Shown: piece after piece, positions 47,931 through 57,619 of the stretch
Layout of the letters: each line of letters starts with the position of its first letter
Position numbering within the stretch: position 1 is the first letter of the stretch
NCBI RefSeq assembly: GCF_000210295.1
Contig: NC_026744.1
Span: 2,666,001 to 2,730,000, forward strand
Direction: 5' to 3'
Origin: Trypanosoma brucei gambiense DAL972
Lineage: Eukaryota; Euglenozoa; Kinetoplastea; Trypanosomatida; Trypanosomatidae
DNA length: 64,000 bases
The notes under the pieces: model-generated
Databases searched by the model: none
The model's input: the letters and a program-made list of their open reading frames with translations, nothing else
Told to the model about the DNA's origin: nothing
Translations under genes and position numbers: made by a program

Positions 47931-49016
47931 ATGAGTCTTCGCGAGGACTGGGGTCGTCTTGTGGACGAGGTATGTAACATGGATAGCACTGAACCGCTCC
48001 CAGAAGAGTTTGTTCCCTCAGAATTCCTTCCTGGGGGTTGCGAACTCCCTGCTGACTTGTTGCACTACCTCCGGAGCGGAGCAAATGCTTTTGAGGCTGA
48101 AACTGCTGATCTTTTTCAGCCGCAAACTTCCACTGAGGAGGGGTTTCACGCTGCACCCATTATCAGTCGTTACGGCACGGCGGGAACCCTACGCAACCTA
48201 GTTGGTGATCGAGGCGAGAACCCGCGACTACCGAGGCACGAGGGACCGAACTTTTACGAGGCCTACCGCGCTCACGCCGCCTTGAACGCCGAGGGAGGCG
48301 GAAGGAACAACCTCACTTCCTCTGCTTCTGCCGCTGCGGCGGCGGGAAGTGCGGGGGCTAACAATATTCTTCGTTCAATTGGGAATGGGATTCGTATCAA
48401 TCCTGGATTCATGGTGCCGGAGTATCATTCGCAGAGGAACCGGAAACTTAACTTTGTCCCCCTGATTCTCATTTCGGCTTCTGTTTCTTCTGTACTTCAG
48501 GTGATCAACATCAAAGATTTCTTGGAGGATGGTGTTTACGTTGAGCCGTCTTCACGGTTCTTGAACCCCGTAACGGGCGACATGAACGTTGAAGACGCAC
48601 CGAAGCACATCACTGTCAGACCGGGAAGCTTCCTAGATGCGGACAAGTACCGTGTAGCGTACAGAGAGTTTCGTGTTGTGAATGGACCAAAACAGGTAAA
48701 GAACTGGAACCATGTCTGTGCGTGCATAGTAGACGGCAATGAGTGGCAATTTAACCATTGGTTTCCAGACGAAGTTCCTTCCTTGTGTGTGAGCCGACTT
48801 TTTCAGCGTGTGTGTGGTTTTTTACCTTACTTTGAGGAGGATAAACCACCCAAGGCCCTTCAGGACTGGCATGTTACTCCGTTGAAGTTGACACGCCGCG
48901 TTGTGAAGTCGCACACTCACATTCGCCAGGCGTCTGCCTTTTGGGAGCACTTGTACCTGTTTCTGGACACACATCCCCTCTTTAAGTTGTTCACCGTCCC
49001 GCCGGACCAGCCGTAG
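47931..49016 (+). CDS. CDC73: Paf1-complex subunit Cdc73
   Basis: 361 residues from ATG at 47931. An in-frame ATG at 47841 would add 30 residues, but they are encoded by a pyrimidine tract that looks like the splice region. The C-terminal ~185 residues form the Cdc73 Ras-like domain: FVPLILISASVSSVLQVINIKD, where the final N-I-K-D-F-L-E-D is typical, then PKQVKNWNHVCACIVDG, EWQFNHWFPD, and WDV/WHVTPLKLTRRVVK before the terminal helix with FWEHLYLFLDTH. The N-terminal part is short and low-complexity (an Ala run near 135-145) compared with animal Cdc73 and lacks its conserved beginning. Cdc73 couples the Paf1 complex to RNA polymerase II. Confidence 0.82.
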   Translation: MSLREDWGRLVDEVCNMDSTEPLPEEFVPSEFLPGGCELPADLLHYLRSGANAFEAETADLFQPQTSTEEGFHAAPIISRYGTAGTLRNLVGDRGENPRLPRHEGPNFYEAYRAHAALNAEGGGRNNLTSSASAAAAAGSAGANNILRSIGNGIRINPGFMVPEYHSQRNRKLNFVPLILISASVSSVLQVINIKDFLEDGVYVEPSSRFLNPVTGDMNVEDAPKHITVRPGSFLDADKYRVAYREFRVVNGPKQVKNWNHVCACIVDGNEWQFNHWFPDEVPSLCVSRLFQRVCGFLPYFEEDKPPKALQDWHVTPLKLTRRVVKSHTHIRQASAFWEHLYLFLDTHPLFKLFTVPPDQP

Positions 49017-49836
49017 CTTTTGATTTTACCCCCATCAATTGCAATAATCGGGCTGTACTGATCAAGAGTGAGAGGGAGGCGAAGTCGCCCAACTTTTTAC
49101 TTCCCCCACAGCGTGAGGAATCGGGGTCGGCTAAACCTTCAGGAAGTGGTTAATTTCCTTTTTGTTGTTTCACTGCGAATGGCTTTGTCATTTTCTTTTT
49201 TTTCTTTTTTCTTTCTGATGAAAGAGATAAGGGAGCATATATATATATATATATTTATTTATAAAGGTGAGGGAAAGGAGCAGAGAGGGAAGGGAAGAGA
49301 GAGAGAGAGCGGGGATGTTTAAAAGCATGTGTATGCGCACGTAGTGTGCTTTAAAAAGAGTGATGTGATTGGCGTTGCGGTTTGTGTGTGTGTGTGTGTG
49401 TGTGTGTGCATGGGAGAGGGGTGGGAGTCCGCGATGAAGAGAGAAGACAAAGTGCGTTGGGGATAATTTTATTGTCTTCCAGAATCTTTCTGTCGGAGCT
49501 GCAGTTGATTGCTGGTTCACTGTGTCCTGCCGATGGGCCTCTTGAAATATCAGTTGCGCTGATACGGTAGTTTGTAGGGGCTTACCACTTCTGTGTACGT
49601 TCCGTTGGTGAATCGGTATTCTGTTCTTTTTTTTTTGTTTTATTACTTTGACGTCTTGTGTGCATGGGTTTAGAAGCTTAGACTTAACTTCGCACAGTTC
49701 GGCGCAGACGAAGAAAATAAAAGAATTTTTTTTAAAAAGGAAAATATAAATATACGTACATTCACAAGAACGACGAAGGGAGCGAGGCGCACACCAGTAA
49801 CTCAAGCATACTTTTCCGACTTTATCACCCGTCATT
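49017..49836. other. Spacer before HslV with microsatellites
   Basis: No gene is seen. It contains an AT-dinucleotide run at 49237-49254, (TG)13 at 49383-49408, and a T run at 49627-49636. TTTAG (AG 49672-49673) after the pyrimidine tract is the probable HslV acceptor. Confidence 0.55.
49383..49408 (+). repeat. (TG)13 microsatellite
   Basis: Thirteen TG units in the spacer before HslV. Seen directly. Confidence 0.95.
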
Positions 49837-50466
49837 ATGCTTCGCCGTGTCGGCCGCACTACGTGTTCCCCTGCAGCGTGTCAACTACGTCACACAACCA
49901 TCCTTTCTGTCCGCAAGGGTGATACGGTTGTGCTACTCGGTGATCGACAGGTTACCCTTGGTGAGCGCATTGTCGCCAAATCCAGTGCATGCAAGCTGCG
50001 TCGCATTAATGATGATGTTGTCATTGGTTTCGCGGGCAGCACTGCGGACGCGATTTCTCTTATGGAGAAACTTGAGAACAAAATTGGTGAGTTCCCAAAT
50101 CAGCTTACCCGTGCGGCTGTTGAGCTAGCTAAAGAGTGGCGTACTGATCGCGCACTTCGCCGGTTGGAAGCCTCACTCATTGTTTGCAGTGCTGAGGAGA
50201 CTCTGGAAATTGATGGACAGGGTAATGTTATTACGCCAGAGGCTGATGGAATTGTGGCAATTGGGTCCGGTGGAACCTTCGCGAAGGCAGCGGCACGGGC
50301 GCTCATTGATGTGGACGGCTACGATGCGGAGAAAATCGCGCGGAAAGCGATGCGCATCGCCACAGATATCGATGTTTTCAGCAACGAACACTGGGATGTT
50401 GAGGTACTCAAGCGGAAATCCGAGAAGCAGGAAGGGTCGGAAGCGTCGGCGAAAACTAGCGAGTAA
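49837..50466 (+). CDS. HslV: Mitochondrial HslV, ATP-dependent peptidase subunit
   Basis: A 209-residue protein. MLRRVGRTTCSPAACQLRH is a mitochondrial presequence-like leader. HTTILSVRKGD at 19-29 follows, so the N-terminal catalytic nucleophile after processing is Thr20 (the T-T-I-x-S-V-R start of HslV). Further signatures are LLGDRQVTLGER, VIGFAGSTADAISLMEKLE and the C-terminal ADGIVAIGSGG. HslV is the proteasome-like protease partner of the HslU ATPase; in T. brucei it is known to act in the mitochondrion in kinetoplast (mtDNA) replication. The C-terminal ~25 residues are an extension. Length and active site are intact. Confidence 0.95.
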   Translation: MLRRVGRTTCSPAACQLRHTTILSVRKGDTVVLLGDRQVTLGERIVAKSSACKLRRINDDVVIGFAGSTADAISLMEKLENKIGEFPNQLTRAAVELAKEWRTDRALRRLEASLIVCSAEETLEIDGQGNVITPEADGIVAIGSGGTFAKAAARALIDVDGYDAEKIARKAMRIATDIDVFSNEHWDVEVLKRKSEKQEGSEASAKTSE

Positions 50467-52159
50467 CCGAGGTTAGTGCAGTCATGGCGGTAAATTTGAT
50501 CCATCGACCGAAGGCACATGTATTTGTGCTTGCGTGTCTAGTGTTTTGAACGTTCGCTGTGATATACTCGGGCAGCGGTGTATCCGAGTGGGTGGCAGCA
50601 TGCGTGGACCACGCGAGATAAGAGAGCAGAAGGAATGTGACAACTGAAGGGCCTCTGATAGGAGGCGAGTGAAGCAGGAGAGGGCGATTCACTCCACTGC
50701 GGTATGAGTGGGTGTCCGTGTTTTGCTGTTGTTGTTGTTGATAGGGCGGCAGGTGTTGGGGGAGAAATGTTTTATGTTGTCGGGTGCCAAAATGTGGTTG
50801 TGGTTCCGCATGTGTACGTATCTGTAGCATAACCAGCATTCACTTCTTCGTGCATCTCGTCACACATGGCATTCGTGCTACAATTATTCCTTCATGCTTC
50901 TCTTGATATTCACACGCACGCGCACACACACGAGGAATTTCTCCGTTGTTGTCTTTTATTTGTAGTTCCATTGCACTTCTTCCCCTTCTCCTTCCTCTCC
51001 GGAACGGGTTTAACCACTGGTTGAGGCTGTAGAACTCATTTCTCCTCTCACGGTATAACGACGGCTGCAATGAGTAAACGACATCACCATCAATTTTTTT
51101 TTAAAAAAGAGAAAGGCAAAAAAAATAAATAATAATAAACTGCGCCCAGCGTCGTTCATTTCAAACAGTGCGATATGTGCAATTTCCCCCTTGGTTTCCC
51201 CCATTACTTTTGTCTTCTCTCTTCGGTTTGTCTCTTTGCTTTCCTTTTTTAATTAATCCACCTTTGAGGTGGATATACCGCATAGAAAGAGCCCAATGCT
51301 GTCACTGTAGCAGAGATGGCGTAGGTACGAGTTTCGCGTAAGATCTTTCCTGTGTTTTTTTTACTTTTGTTTCCCGTTTTGGAAGAAACTGAAACTTAGT
51401 CACTTTAAGCACACTAGAGAGAAATGCAGAACTGGTCGTAAGTGGTGGCGGAGGATGAAATGATGCTCTTTTTTCTGTGTGAAATCCCATCTAAACCATC
51501 AGAAAAGGGCGTCTACTTACATTTTCTTATTTTCTGTTACTCGGGTGTATTTTGTTGTTGAACTTATGCTAACGAACTGGTTGCACTTTACCGTTCCTCT
51601 TATATTTAGTGGGCGAGAGCGGTGTATTGCGTAAGTTTAGGTGACCTTCACGCTCTACGGGTCGCTGCTGTGTGGAAGCGAAGGAAACGGCAGGCTTTTA
51701 AATTTTTGTATGAACATTGAGTTGCATCAGGAATGATGTGTTTTGAGGGTCAGTTAAGGACTGTAGGGGCATAAATGAGGGTAGTGAATATATATATATA
51801 TATATATTTGCCTCACATTATAAAAGGAAAGTCAAGAAATGATAGGAAGATGAATGACAAGCAGCTCTTCCACGTAGTGGTAATAGATGCATTTATGCAC
51901 GTCTTTGTATGATATTTTTGCCATTCATATTGTTGTGCTTCTACGTTGTTACTATCGTTTCTTCCCTCCATTGCTTCGTGGTGAGAGTAGCATTATCTCT
52001 TTTATCGTGGTGCTTCAACATTCACATGTGTAGGTCAGAGTAAGGGTGAGTCAAATAGGAAAGGAAATAAAATAAACGAAGGAAAGAGAAAAGAACATTT
52101 TCCCCGAGAGAGGAAGAGAGACGCATCAAGGGGAAACTAGTAGTAAGGAGTGAAGCCGC
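50467..52159. other. Long gene-free spacer between HslV and Rieske gene
   Basis: No credible gene is seen in 1.7 kb. Pyrimidine tract/AG candidates lie near 50970-51024, 51182-51268 and 51940-51983, more than one gene needs. A short perfect hairpin (ATCCACC, 5-base loop, GGTGGAT) lies at 51256-51274, and an AT run at 51788-51807. - strand frames in 50456-51204 have biased composition and no family. Confidence 0.55.
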
Positions 52160-52786
52160 ATGGTGGAAAAGCACATGTACGACGGTTGGTCGTATGAGCG
52201 GCTCCGTCAACAACGCAACCGCGCTCACTTCCTTCTTGAGGAACCCTACCGGTTTATCACAGTTTTGCTTCATCATGGAAAGTTGTACGCCATCGATAGT
52301 CCATGTTATCACGGCTCCGGACCACTTGGCGAGGGTCAGATAGTTGATTTAGAAGATATGGATACTGTTGTGACATCAGGAGACGGAAAACTCGGGTCCT
52401 CACGAGTGCCTTGTTTACGCTGTCCATGGCACTCTTACCTTATTTCCATTGAAACGGGGGAATTGGTGGAGGTGCTGTCAGTTGAAGGCACTAAAACTGG
52501 GAGAGAGAATCAAGCTGATAATGATGTTGCAGAAGAGATGCCGTCTTATCCACTTCAGCACCGCTTTGGCACTTGCGGAGGGGCCACACACGTCTCCCGG
52601 AAGGGTGTCGTTCAGCGTACTCATCAGGTGTCTCTCGATGAGGCCACTGGAATTTTAACAATTGAAGTGGAAGATGAGGAGGTGATGCGCCGACGCCCGT
52701 TGCCATCCGACAAAGTGGCGGGAGATATTAAGAACGGGGCCCTCACCATGCAAATATTTGACATAAAGGCCAGAGGGCTTGAGTAA
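52160..52786 (+). CDS. Rieske [2Fe-2S] domain protein
   Basis: A 208-residue protein with a single Rieske domain. The ligand motifs are C-Y-H (Cys49, His51) and C-P-W-H (Cys88, His91), as required for a Rieske cluster. FITVLLHHGKLYAIDSPC is the first strand pair and LRCPWHSYLISIETG the second loop. No membrane anchor is seen, so it is not the bc1 Rieske subunit; it resembles stand-alone RFESD-type or ferredoxin-like Rieske proteins. The C-terminal ~100 residues, with HQVSLDEATGILTIEVED, may form a second strand layer. Function and partner unknown. Confidence 0.85.
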   Translation: MVEKHMYDGWSYERLRQQRNRAHFLLEEPYRFITVLLHHGKLYAIDSPCYHGSGPLGEGQIVDLEDMDTVVTSGDGKLGSSRVPCLRCPWHSYLISIETGELVEVLSVEGTKTGRENQADNDVAEEMPSYPLQHRFGTCGGATHVSRKGVVQRTHQVSLDEATGILTIEVEDEEVMRRRPLPSDKVAGDIKNGALTMQIFDIKARGLE

Positions 52787-53368
52787 ATGGCAAGTACTTT
52801 TCGGGAAGAGAGGCGATGTCATGTGCAACTTTCCCCTCTTTTTTTTTCTTTTTGCAGATATGTTTGTTGTGTAAATTTTGATGTTGGGTTATGAAAGTCC
52901 GATTGCAGTGGGGGCACTACCCGACCCGCAGTCTTGGGATTACTGACTTTGTGTGTGGGTTTATGTGCATTTGGAAAAGAAAAATAAAGGTGTGTATTTT
53001 GAAGTTGAAGTTGTTTGAACTTCACTGATATCGGTTGTTTCTTCTAGCTCTTCTATTGTGATACTCGTGTGGGACCTATCTTTCCCTCCTTTCTTTCGGC
53101 ATGTATGATAGTGTTTCAAGACGGGGATAGTTGAGTAGCAACAGTAACACCAACCACAAATACAGCTGCGGTGGTGGGGTATAAGAAAGACCTGAAGTTA
53201 AAAAAATAAATACCTAAAAAAAAAAAAGAACAGAAGGTAACTTTTCCTCCATTAAGATTTAACAAAAAAAAGGGTGACAGGGGGGGCAAGGGGTTAAGCA
53301 AGACGTTTGTTAAGCAAAAGGGTGTGCCGTTTGGTGGGAGGGCGTAATTAAGTGAGAGAAATAGCCAA
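52787..53368. other. Spacer before PEX3 candidate
   Basis: No gene is seen. A T run lies at about 52838-52852, an A run at about 53217-53228, and there are pyrimidine tracts near 53040-53100. Confidence 0.5.
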
Positions 53369-54793
53369 ATGTGTGACGAGTTCCTTGGAGACTTGTTAGA
53401 AGAAGAGTTGGAAAATTTGGGAAAAGCTGCATTTGTCGTTGGTGTTTCCGGTTTTCTTTTGAAGCAAGCGATAGGGGCGCGTAGTTTTCTTCGTGGGGAC
53501 CCCGTGCAAAACAGCATTGTTGCGCACCTTCCCCAGGGATATGACCGGAGCATCATTGCCGCTCGAGTCAGCCAACCGCTCACAAAAAGCCTAATGATCG
53601 ACGCACTGGCCATTGGCGCAATAAAAGAACGGTTACGGCGTGCCACTACTCCAGGTGATAAGGTGGCTATCTTCTCTGAACTCTTTAACACAACACTCGC
53701 GGGGATTCTTAGTGCCGCCTACATTCACAGTTTGACTATCACACTTCATGTGATGAGGCACACAATGTCTCTCTTGGTATTCGTTCTTGGAAAGAAGGAA
53801 GCAAGCAGCGGTACGCGCCGCGCTGATACTTCCTTGCTCTCCAAATTTCGTAGTTGGTGGCATCAGGGCACACAGAATTTCATGTTGCAGACACTCTTGG
53901 AAAACATGACTCAGCAAATGGAAGCTTCACCCTTCTCGCTCATGATGGATGATGATAACATGAAGACCGAGGATGTGAAGCAGGGATTTTGTGTAGACGC
54001 GCTTCTGCGGCTCGCTGTTCCTCGGGTTGTGGATACCGCACTCCATGTAGTGAACACCACGTTGGAGGGCAGAGATTCACAACTTTTTAACCTGACGGGA
54101 AGCGTGACCGAGGGCGAGATGCGTGATCTACTGCAAACATTGTGCGCAAAATTTGTTTCACGTGCCACACTCTCGGATTGGCTCACACCACCTTCTGAGG
54201 AATTAAAAGACTCGGATGGTGGCGTCTTAAACACCTCACCTCCTCCACAAGGTATGGGGGACGGAGAGTCTGGTGGTGAAAGTCCGGGTGGAAGGGACAA
54301 GGCAATGAGCAATGGGGATTCTTTACTGTCTAATGACGAGCAATGCGAAGATCGGTTGGGACTTGGTGGTGGTGGTGGTGGTGGCATGCCACTCCAAGGG
54401 GTGTTCCCACCGCTTAGCGCCAATTTTTTTCCTATGACTAATGGAGCCGCCCACGCTGAGGAAATGCACGCTGCTCACAGGAACCGGCTGATACATGAGA
54501 AACTGAGGCGAGAGCGGGCGGCTGGGTTCTTCCGCGAAATTGTTCACAGTGTATCACTCAGCGAATTATGTATTGCGTACACTGAAGAGTTGCTGGGGGC
54601 CGCAGTCGCGGTTACCACGGACTTTTCTTCCCTTCGACCAGAGGGAGATTCGACCGTCGCTGTACGTGTTCCTCAAATGCTACCGTTGCTAGAGAAGCAG
54701 CGGCTGGATATGTTTGATTGTGACTTCCAAGTGCAGCCGTACGTGCGACTGCTGTGTGAGGAGACGATTAGAGTTACATGCCGCGATTTATAA
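53369..54793 (+). CDS. Divergent PEX3 candidate (glycosome biogenesis)
   Basis: 474 residues. The N-terminal ~20 residues are acidic and helical, followed by a hydrophobic stretch (AAFVVGVSGFLL, about 20-31) that could be the membrane anchor. The central part has the PEX3-like helix FNTTLAGILSAAYIHSLTITLHVMRH, comparable with the L-x-x-x-L-x-x-L-L-x-x-Q-L-x-x-L-G/R motif. The Gly/Pro/Ser-rich insert at about 285-350 includes a run of seven Gly. Trypanosomatid PEX3 is known to be strongly divergent and to recruit PEX19 for glycosomal membrane protein import. Locus position (just after HslV and a Rieske gene) agrees with my memory of T. brucei PEX3, which I cannot verify here. Confidence 0.6.
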   Translation: MCDEFLGDLLEEELENLGKAAFVVGVSGFLLKQAIGARSFLRGDPVQNSIVAHLPQGYDRSIIAARVSQPLTKSLMIDALAIGAIKERLRRATTPGDKVAIFSELFNTTLAGILSAAYIHSLTITLHVMRHTMSLLVFVLGKKEASSGTRRADTSLLSKFRSWWHQGTQNFMLQTLLENMTQQMEASPFSLMMDDDNMKTEDVKQGFCVDALLRLAVPRVVDTALHVVNTTLEGRDSQLFNLTGSVTEGEMRDLLQTLCAKFVSRATLSDWLTPPSEELKDSDGGVLNTSPPPQGMGDGESGGESPGGRDKAMSNGDSLLSNDEQCEDRLGLGGGGGGGMPLQGVFPPLSANFFPMTNGAAHAEEMHAAHRNRLIHEKLRRERAAGFFREIVHSVSLSELCIAYTEELLGAAVAVTTDFSSLRPEGDSTVAVRVPQMLPLLEKQRLDMFDCDFQVQPYVRLLCEETIRVTCRDL

Positions 54794-55326
54794 GGCATCT
54801 CACGGTGAGTAGGCACCTCGTTTCATTTTGTGCTCTTTCCCTTGTACGTCATATTGACGTCACACACAGGAAGAGATACGCGCTGCATGGAACTGAGAAG
54901 CGGGCGAGGAAGGCACCCACGTCCATCATCTCAATTTTGGCGCGCATTGTTTGGGTGGTTGGCATAAAGAGGTGTGTTGGAGAGTGAGTGTGTGTGAATG
55001 TGGGTGCGCGTGTGTGTCGAGGGGCATCAGACAGAAGAAAGGTAACATATTCTGTTACACGCGTGGTGCGGTTTGTTGATATCCCCTCCTTCATTTCCTA
55101 AATGTTTGTTTAACATTAGTGAAGGAGGAAAATAAAGTCTCATTTCGCTTCGTCGCCGATGCGGCCACACACACACTTTGTTACGATGAAAGTCACTGAC
55201 CACACGCCTTCCCTTTGCGTGACCACAGCCCCGACTTCTGCGGTGCTGTTCGGCCAATGAAACCCAGCGGTTCTTTACCTGCCCTATCTTTTCCCCAATC
55301 CCCACTTTCTGAAAGAAGTGTAATTC
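54794..55326. other. Spacer between PEX3 candidate and GOS1
   Basis: No gene is seen. A pyrimidine-rich stretch at about 55276-55300 directly precedes the start of GOS1; the nearest AG-containing acceptor is not clear. Confidence 0.45.
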
Positions 55327-56124
55327 ATGGATAGCAAACAACGAATATGGGATTCGCTGCGCAACGATGCCAGACAGGCCGACAATCTCATTGAGCGGAA
55401 ATTAGCCGCCTTGGAGGATATTGCCCGGCGTGTTGATGATGAGACGAGCGGTGTTTCGTTTGGAGCTAAAGGCACGGCTTCTACGACAGGTTTCAACCAG
55501 TATAACAACCCCTCATCATCTAGCAGCACTACATTCGGCAATACCGCTGTTGTACACTTCCCTTCAGAATCTCACGTGAGGAGCGTCCAGCTTGAGTTTG
55601 AGCACAGTCAGTCGGAGGTGGAGGTTGTGCTGCAGCGGTTTGAGACACTGCTGGAAACTATGGCGGAAACTGCGCGTGAGCTCCCACTGGAGTCAGCCGC
55701 CATGACTCACATGGAGCGGTTTCAACAGCTAGCGGCTGAGAAGCGCCGGACTCTTTTCCGCGTCGCCGCCGACTTCAAGCGCCGTTGTGAACGCGTTGAG
55801 CTGCTTCCGAATATAAGTCGCGAGCTTGATGTTCACCGTGAGGACGTAGGTACGCAGTTACTGCTCAAGGAACAGGAGTCGCTGCGCCACACACAGCGGA
55901 TGCTTAACAACATCATCGATCGAGGAGAGCAGGCCCATCTGCAACTGCGTGAGCAGCGGGACACTTTCTCTAGCGTTAGCGATAGATTGCTGGAGATCAC
56001 GCAGCGTGTCCCGTTTGTCAAAAATGTGCTGAATAGGATCGATAGTAGGCGACGCAGGGAGGCTGTTATTGTTGGTGCATTGATTGGTTTGTGCATGACA
56101 ATTTTTGTGTTGTTTTTATTCTAA
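55327..56124 (+). CDS. Golgi Qb-SNARE GOS1/GS28
   Basis: 265 residues. The N-terminus (WDSLRNDARQADNLIERKLAAL) matches the GOSR1 N-terminal region, and the C-terminus closely resembles animal GS28: the zero-layer Gln210 (in LREQRDTF), then the R-F/V-P-x-V-x-x-x-L-x-R-I segment, Arg-rich RRRR, and a terminal hydrophobic anchor VIVGALIGLCMTIFVLFLF. GOS1 functions in ER-Golgi and intra-Golgi fusion as the Qb SNARE. A Ser-rich insert lies at about 60-80. Confidence 0.92.
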   Translation: MDSKQRIWDSLRNDARQADNLIERKLAALEDIARRVDDETSGVSFGAKGTASTTGFNQYNNPSSSSSTTFGNTAVVHFPSESHVRSVQLEFEHSQSEVEVVLQRFETLLETMAETARELPLESAAMTHMERFQQLAAEKRRTLFRVAADFKRRCERVELLPNISRELDVHREDVGTQLLLKEQESLRHTQRMLNNIIDRGEQAHLQLREQRDTFSSVSDRLLEITQRVPFVKNVLNRIDSRRRREAVIVGALIGLCMTIFVLFLF

Positions 56125-56286
56125 ATGCTCTCCTTTTACCACCTTTCTACTTTCTCCTCCGTGTTTTTATTTTGATACTCTATGAGATGACTATGTTGGG
56201 CAAGTTGGGGACACCAGTGGTTGTGTTTTGATTGGGATGTGTCTTCTTACCGTTCCTATGGGCCACATGTTGAAAGCGCGCCGTGA

Positions 56287-56340
<54 letters not shown>

Positions 56341-57619
56341 TGTGGCCGTTTCGGTTGTCGATTTCTTTTGTTTTGCTTTTTTATGCGGTAGGAGGGGTAA
56401 TAAGTCTCGTTTGTTGTGTACATGTGCGCCGGAAATAGGAACGAGCGCATACCTGGCCAACCTCATTGAGATATATTGATCAAATTCCTTATTTCCTTCT
56501 TCGTTTACATGTTCGTGCGTCTGTGTGTAGGGGGAGAGTAACACAACGAACAAATGATAGCAAGTCGGTGTCCCTCTGGGGCTAATGTCCCTCTTTGTGT
56601 ATCATCATCCCGCAGTACCCTGTTATTGTTATTGTTATTAATTTTTTTGTTGTCGCACCCCTCCTTCACAACGAACCGCTGAGCGTTAACTTATTCTTTT
56701 CTTCATCGCGTTTCTCCTATATCTCCCACATGTCACCTCCGCGTAGGTTGTATATTTATACATCCGTTTCCCTCTTTGCTGTTGAACAACAACAGCAACC
56801 ACCTGCGTGTTTTTGCCGTTTTTGTAAGGTGAACTCATCGTTGGTGCCTCTCTTACCTCTTATTTTGTACTTTCCCGCATCAGAAGTAACAGAAGTAAAT
56901 TCGAGCGCGGCTGATCGGTAAAGGGCAGCGAAGAAGGATAAGAGGGAGGAGGGGAAAGAGGAGAAAACAAAAACTAGGTCATAGACCGAATTAATACCAC
57001 TAGTTAAAGGCTTTAAAGGGCTAAAAGAGAAAAAGAAAGAAAAAAAAACAGTAGAAAAGCCAAGGCAAAGGAAGAGAAGAATATTTAATAAAAGAGCGCA
57101 AAAGCACAAAAAGTGGGGGTGAAACAGCGAGAAAGGAAATAAACGGCGGTCCCTTAATTGTACAAAGTGGCCGCTCTAGGTGGTACAGACACGAATAAAT
57201 AATACACATATACATATATATATATATATATATATACTTACGTGTATTCGTGTATATAGCACTTGTAAGGTTCATTGCAAAGGTTAGGTGAAGCTTCAAG
57301 AAGAAAGCAACAAGGGGGAAAAGAGAGTAACAAAGAGGTTGAGAAAGGAAGAAAGGACACAAGGAGGGTTTTGACGGAAGAAAGAAGTCAAAGCAATACA
57401 GATATATAAGGAGGAAGGAGCCGTATAATCCACGTACACAAACTCGTACACACAGCGTATAGTGAGAAAAAGCAATTTCTCGGAGAAAGGAAGCACGACT
57501 GGAAACGGGACCAAGTGCACAGGTGTACGTTTAGGTTGGGAAGGTGAAAGGAGACAAGTGGCTAGCATTTCATCAACGGTGCTTAGCGTAACCAGTTACG
57601 CATTGTCAACAGTGGATTA
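56125..57619. other. Spacer and long ATG-free leader of the carboxypeptidase
   Basis: No gene is seen. After (TG)26, pyrimidine tracts lie at about 56645-56725 and 56840-56880; the latter ends in CATCAG with AG at 56882-56883. From 56733 to the gene start at 57620 there is no ATG on the + strand. The part after 56884 is A/G-rich and contains an AT run at 57214-57236. Confidence 0.65.
56288..56339 (+). repeat. (TG)26 microsatellite
   Basis: About 26 TG units, in the spacer after GOS1. The longest simple repeat of the window; seen directly. Confidence 0.97.

Noticed and set aside
49188..49859. 223-residue - strand frame
   Set aside because: Covers the TG and AT microsatellites (His-Thr and Ile-Tyr repeats) and opposes the polycistronic direction.
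50456..50839. 127-residue - strand frame after HslV
   Set aside because: His/Thr/Gln repeats from simple sequence; no acceptor on that strand was identified.
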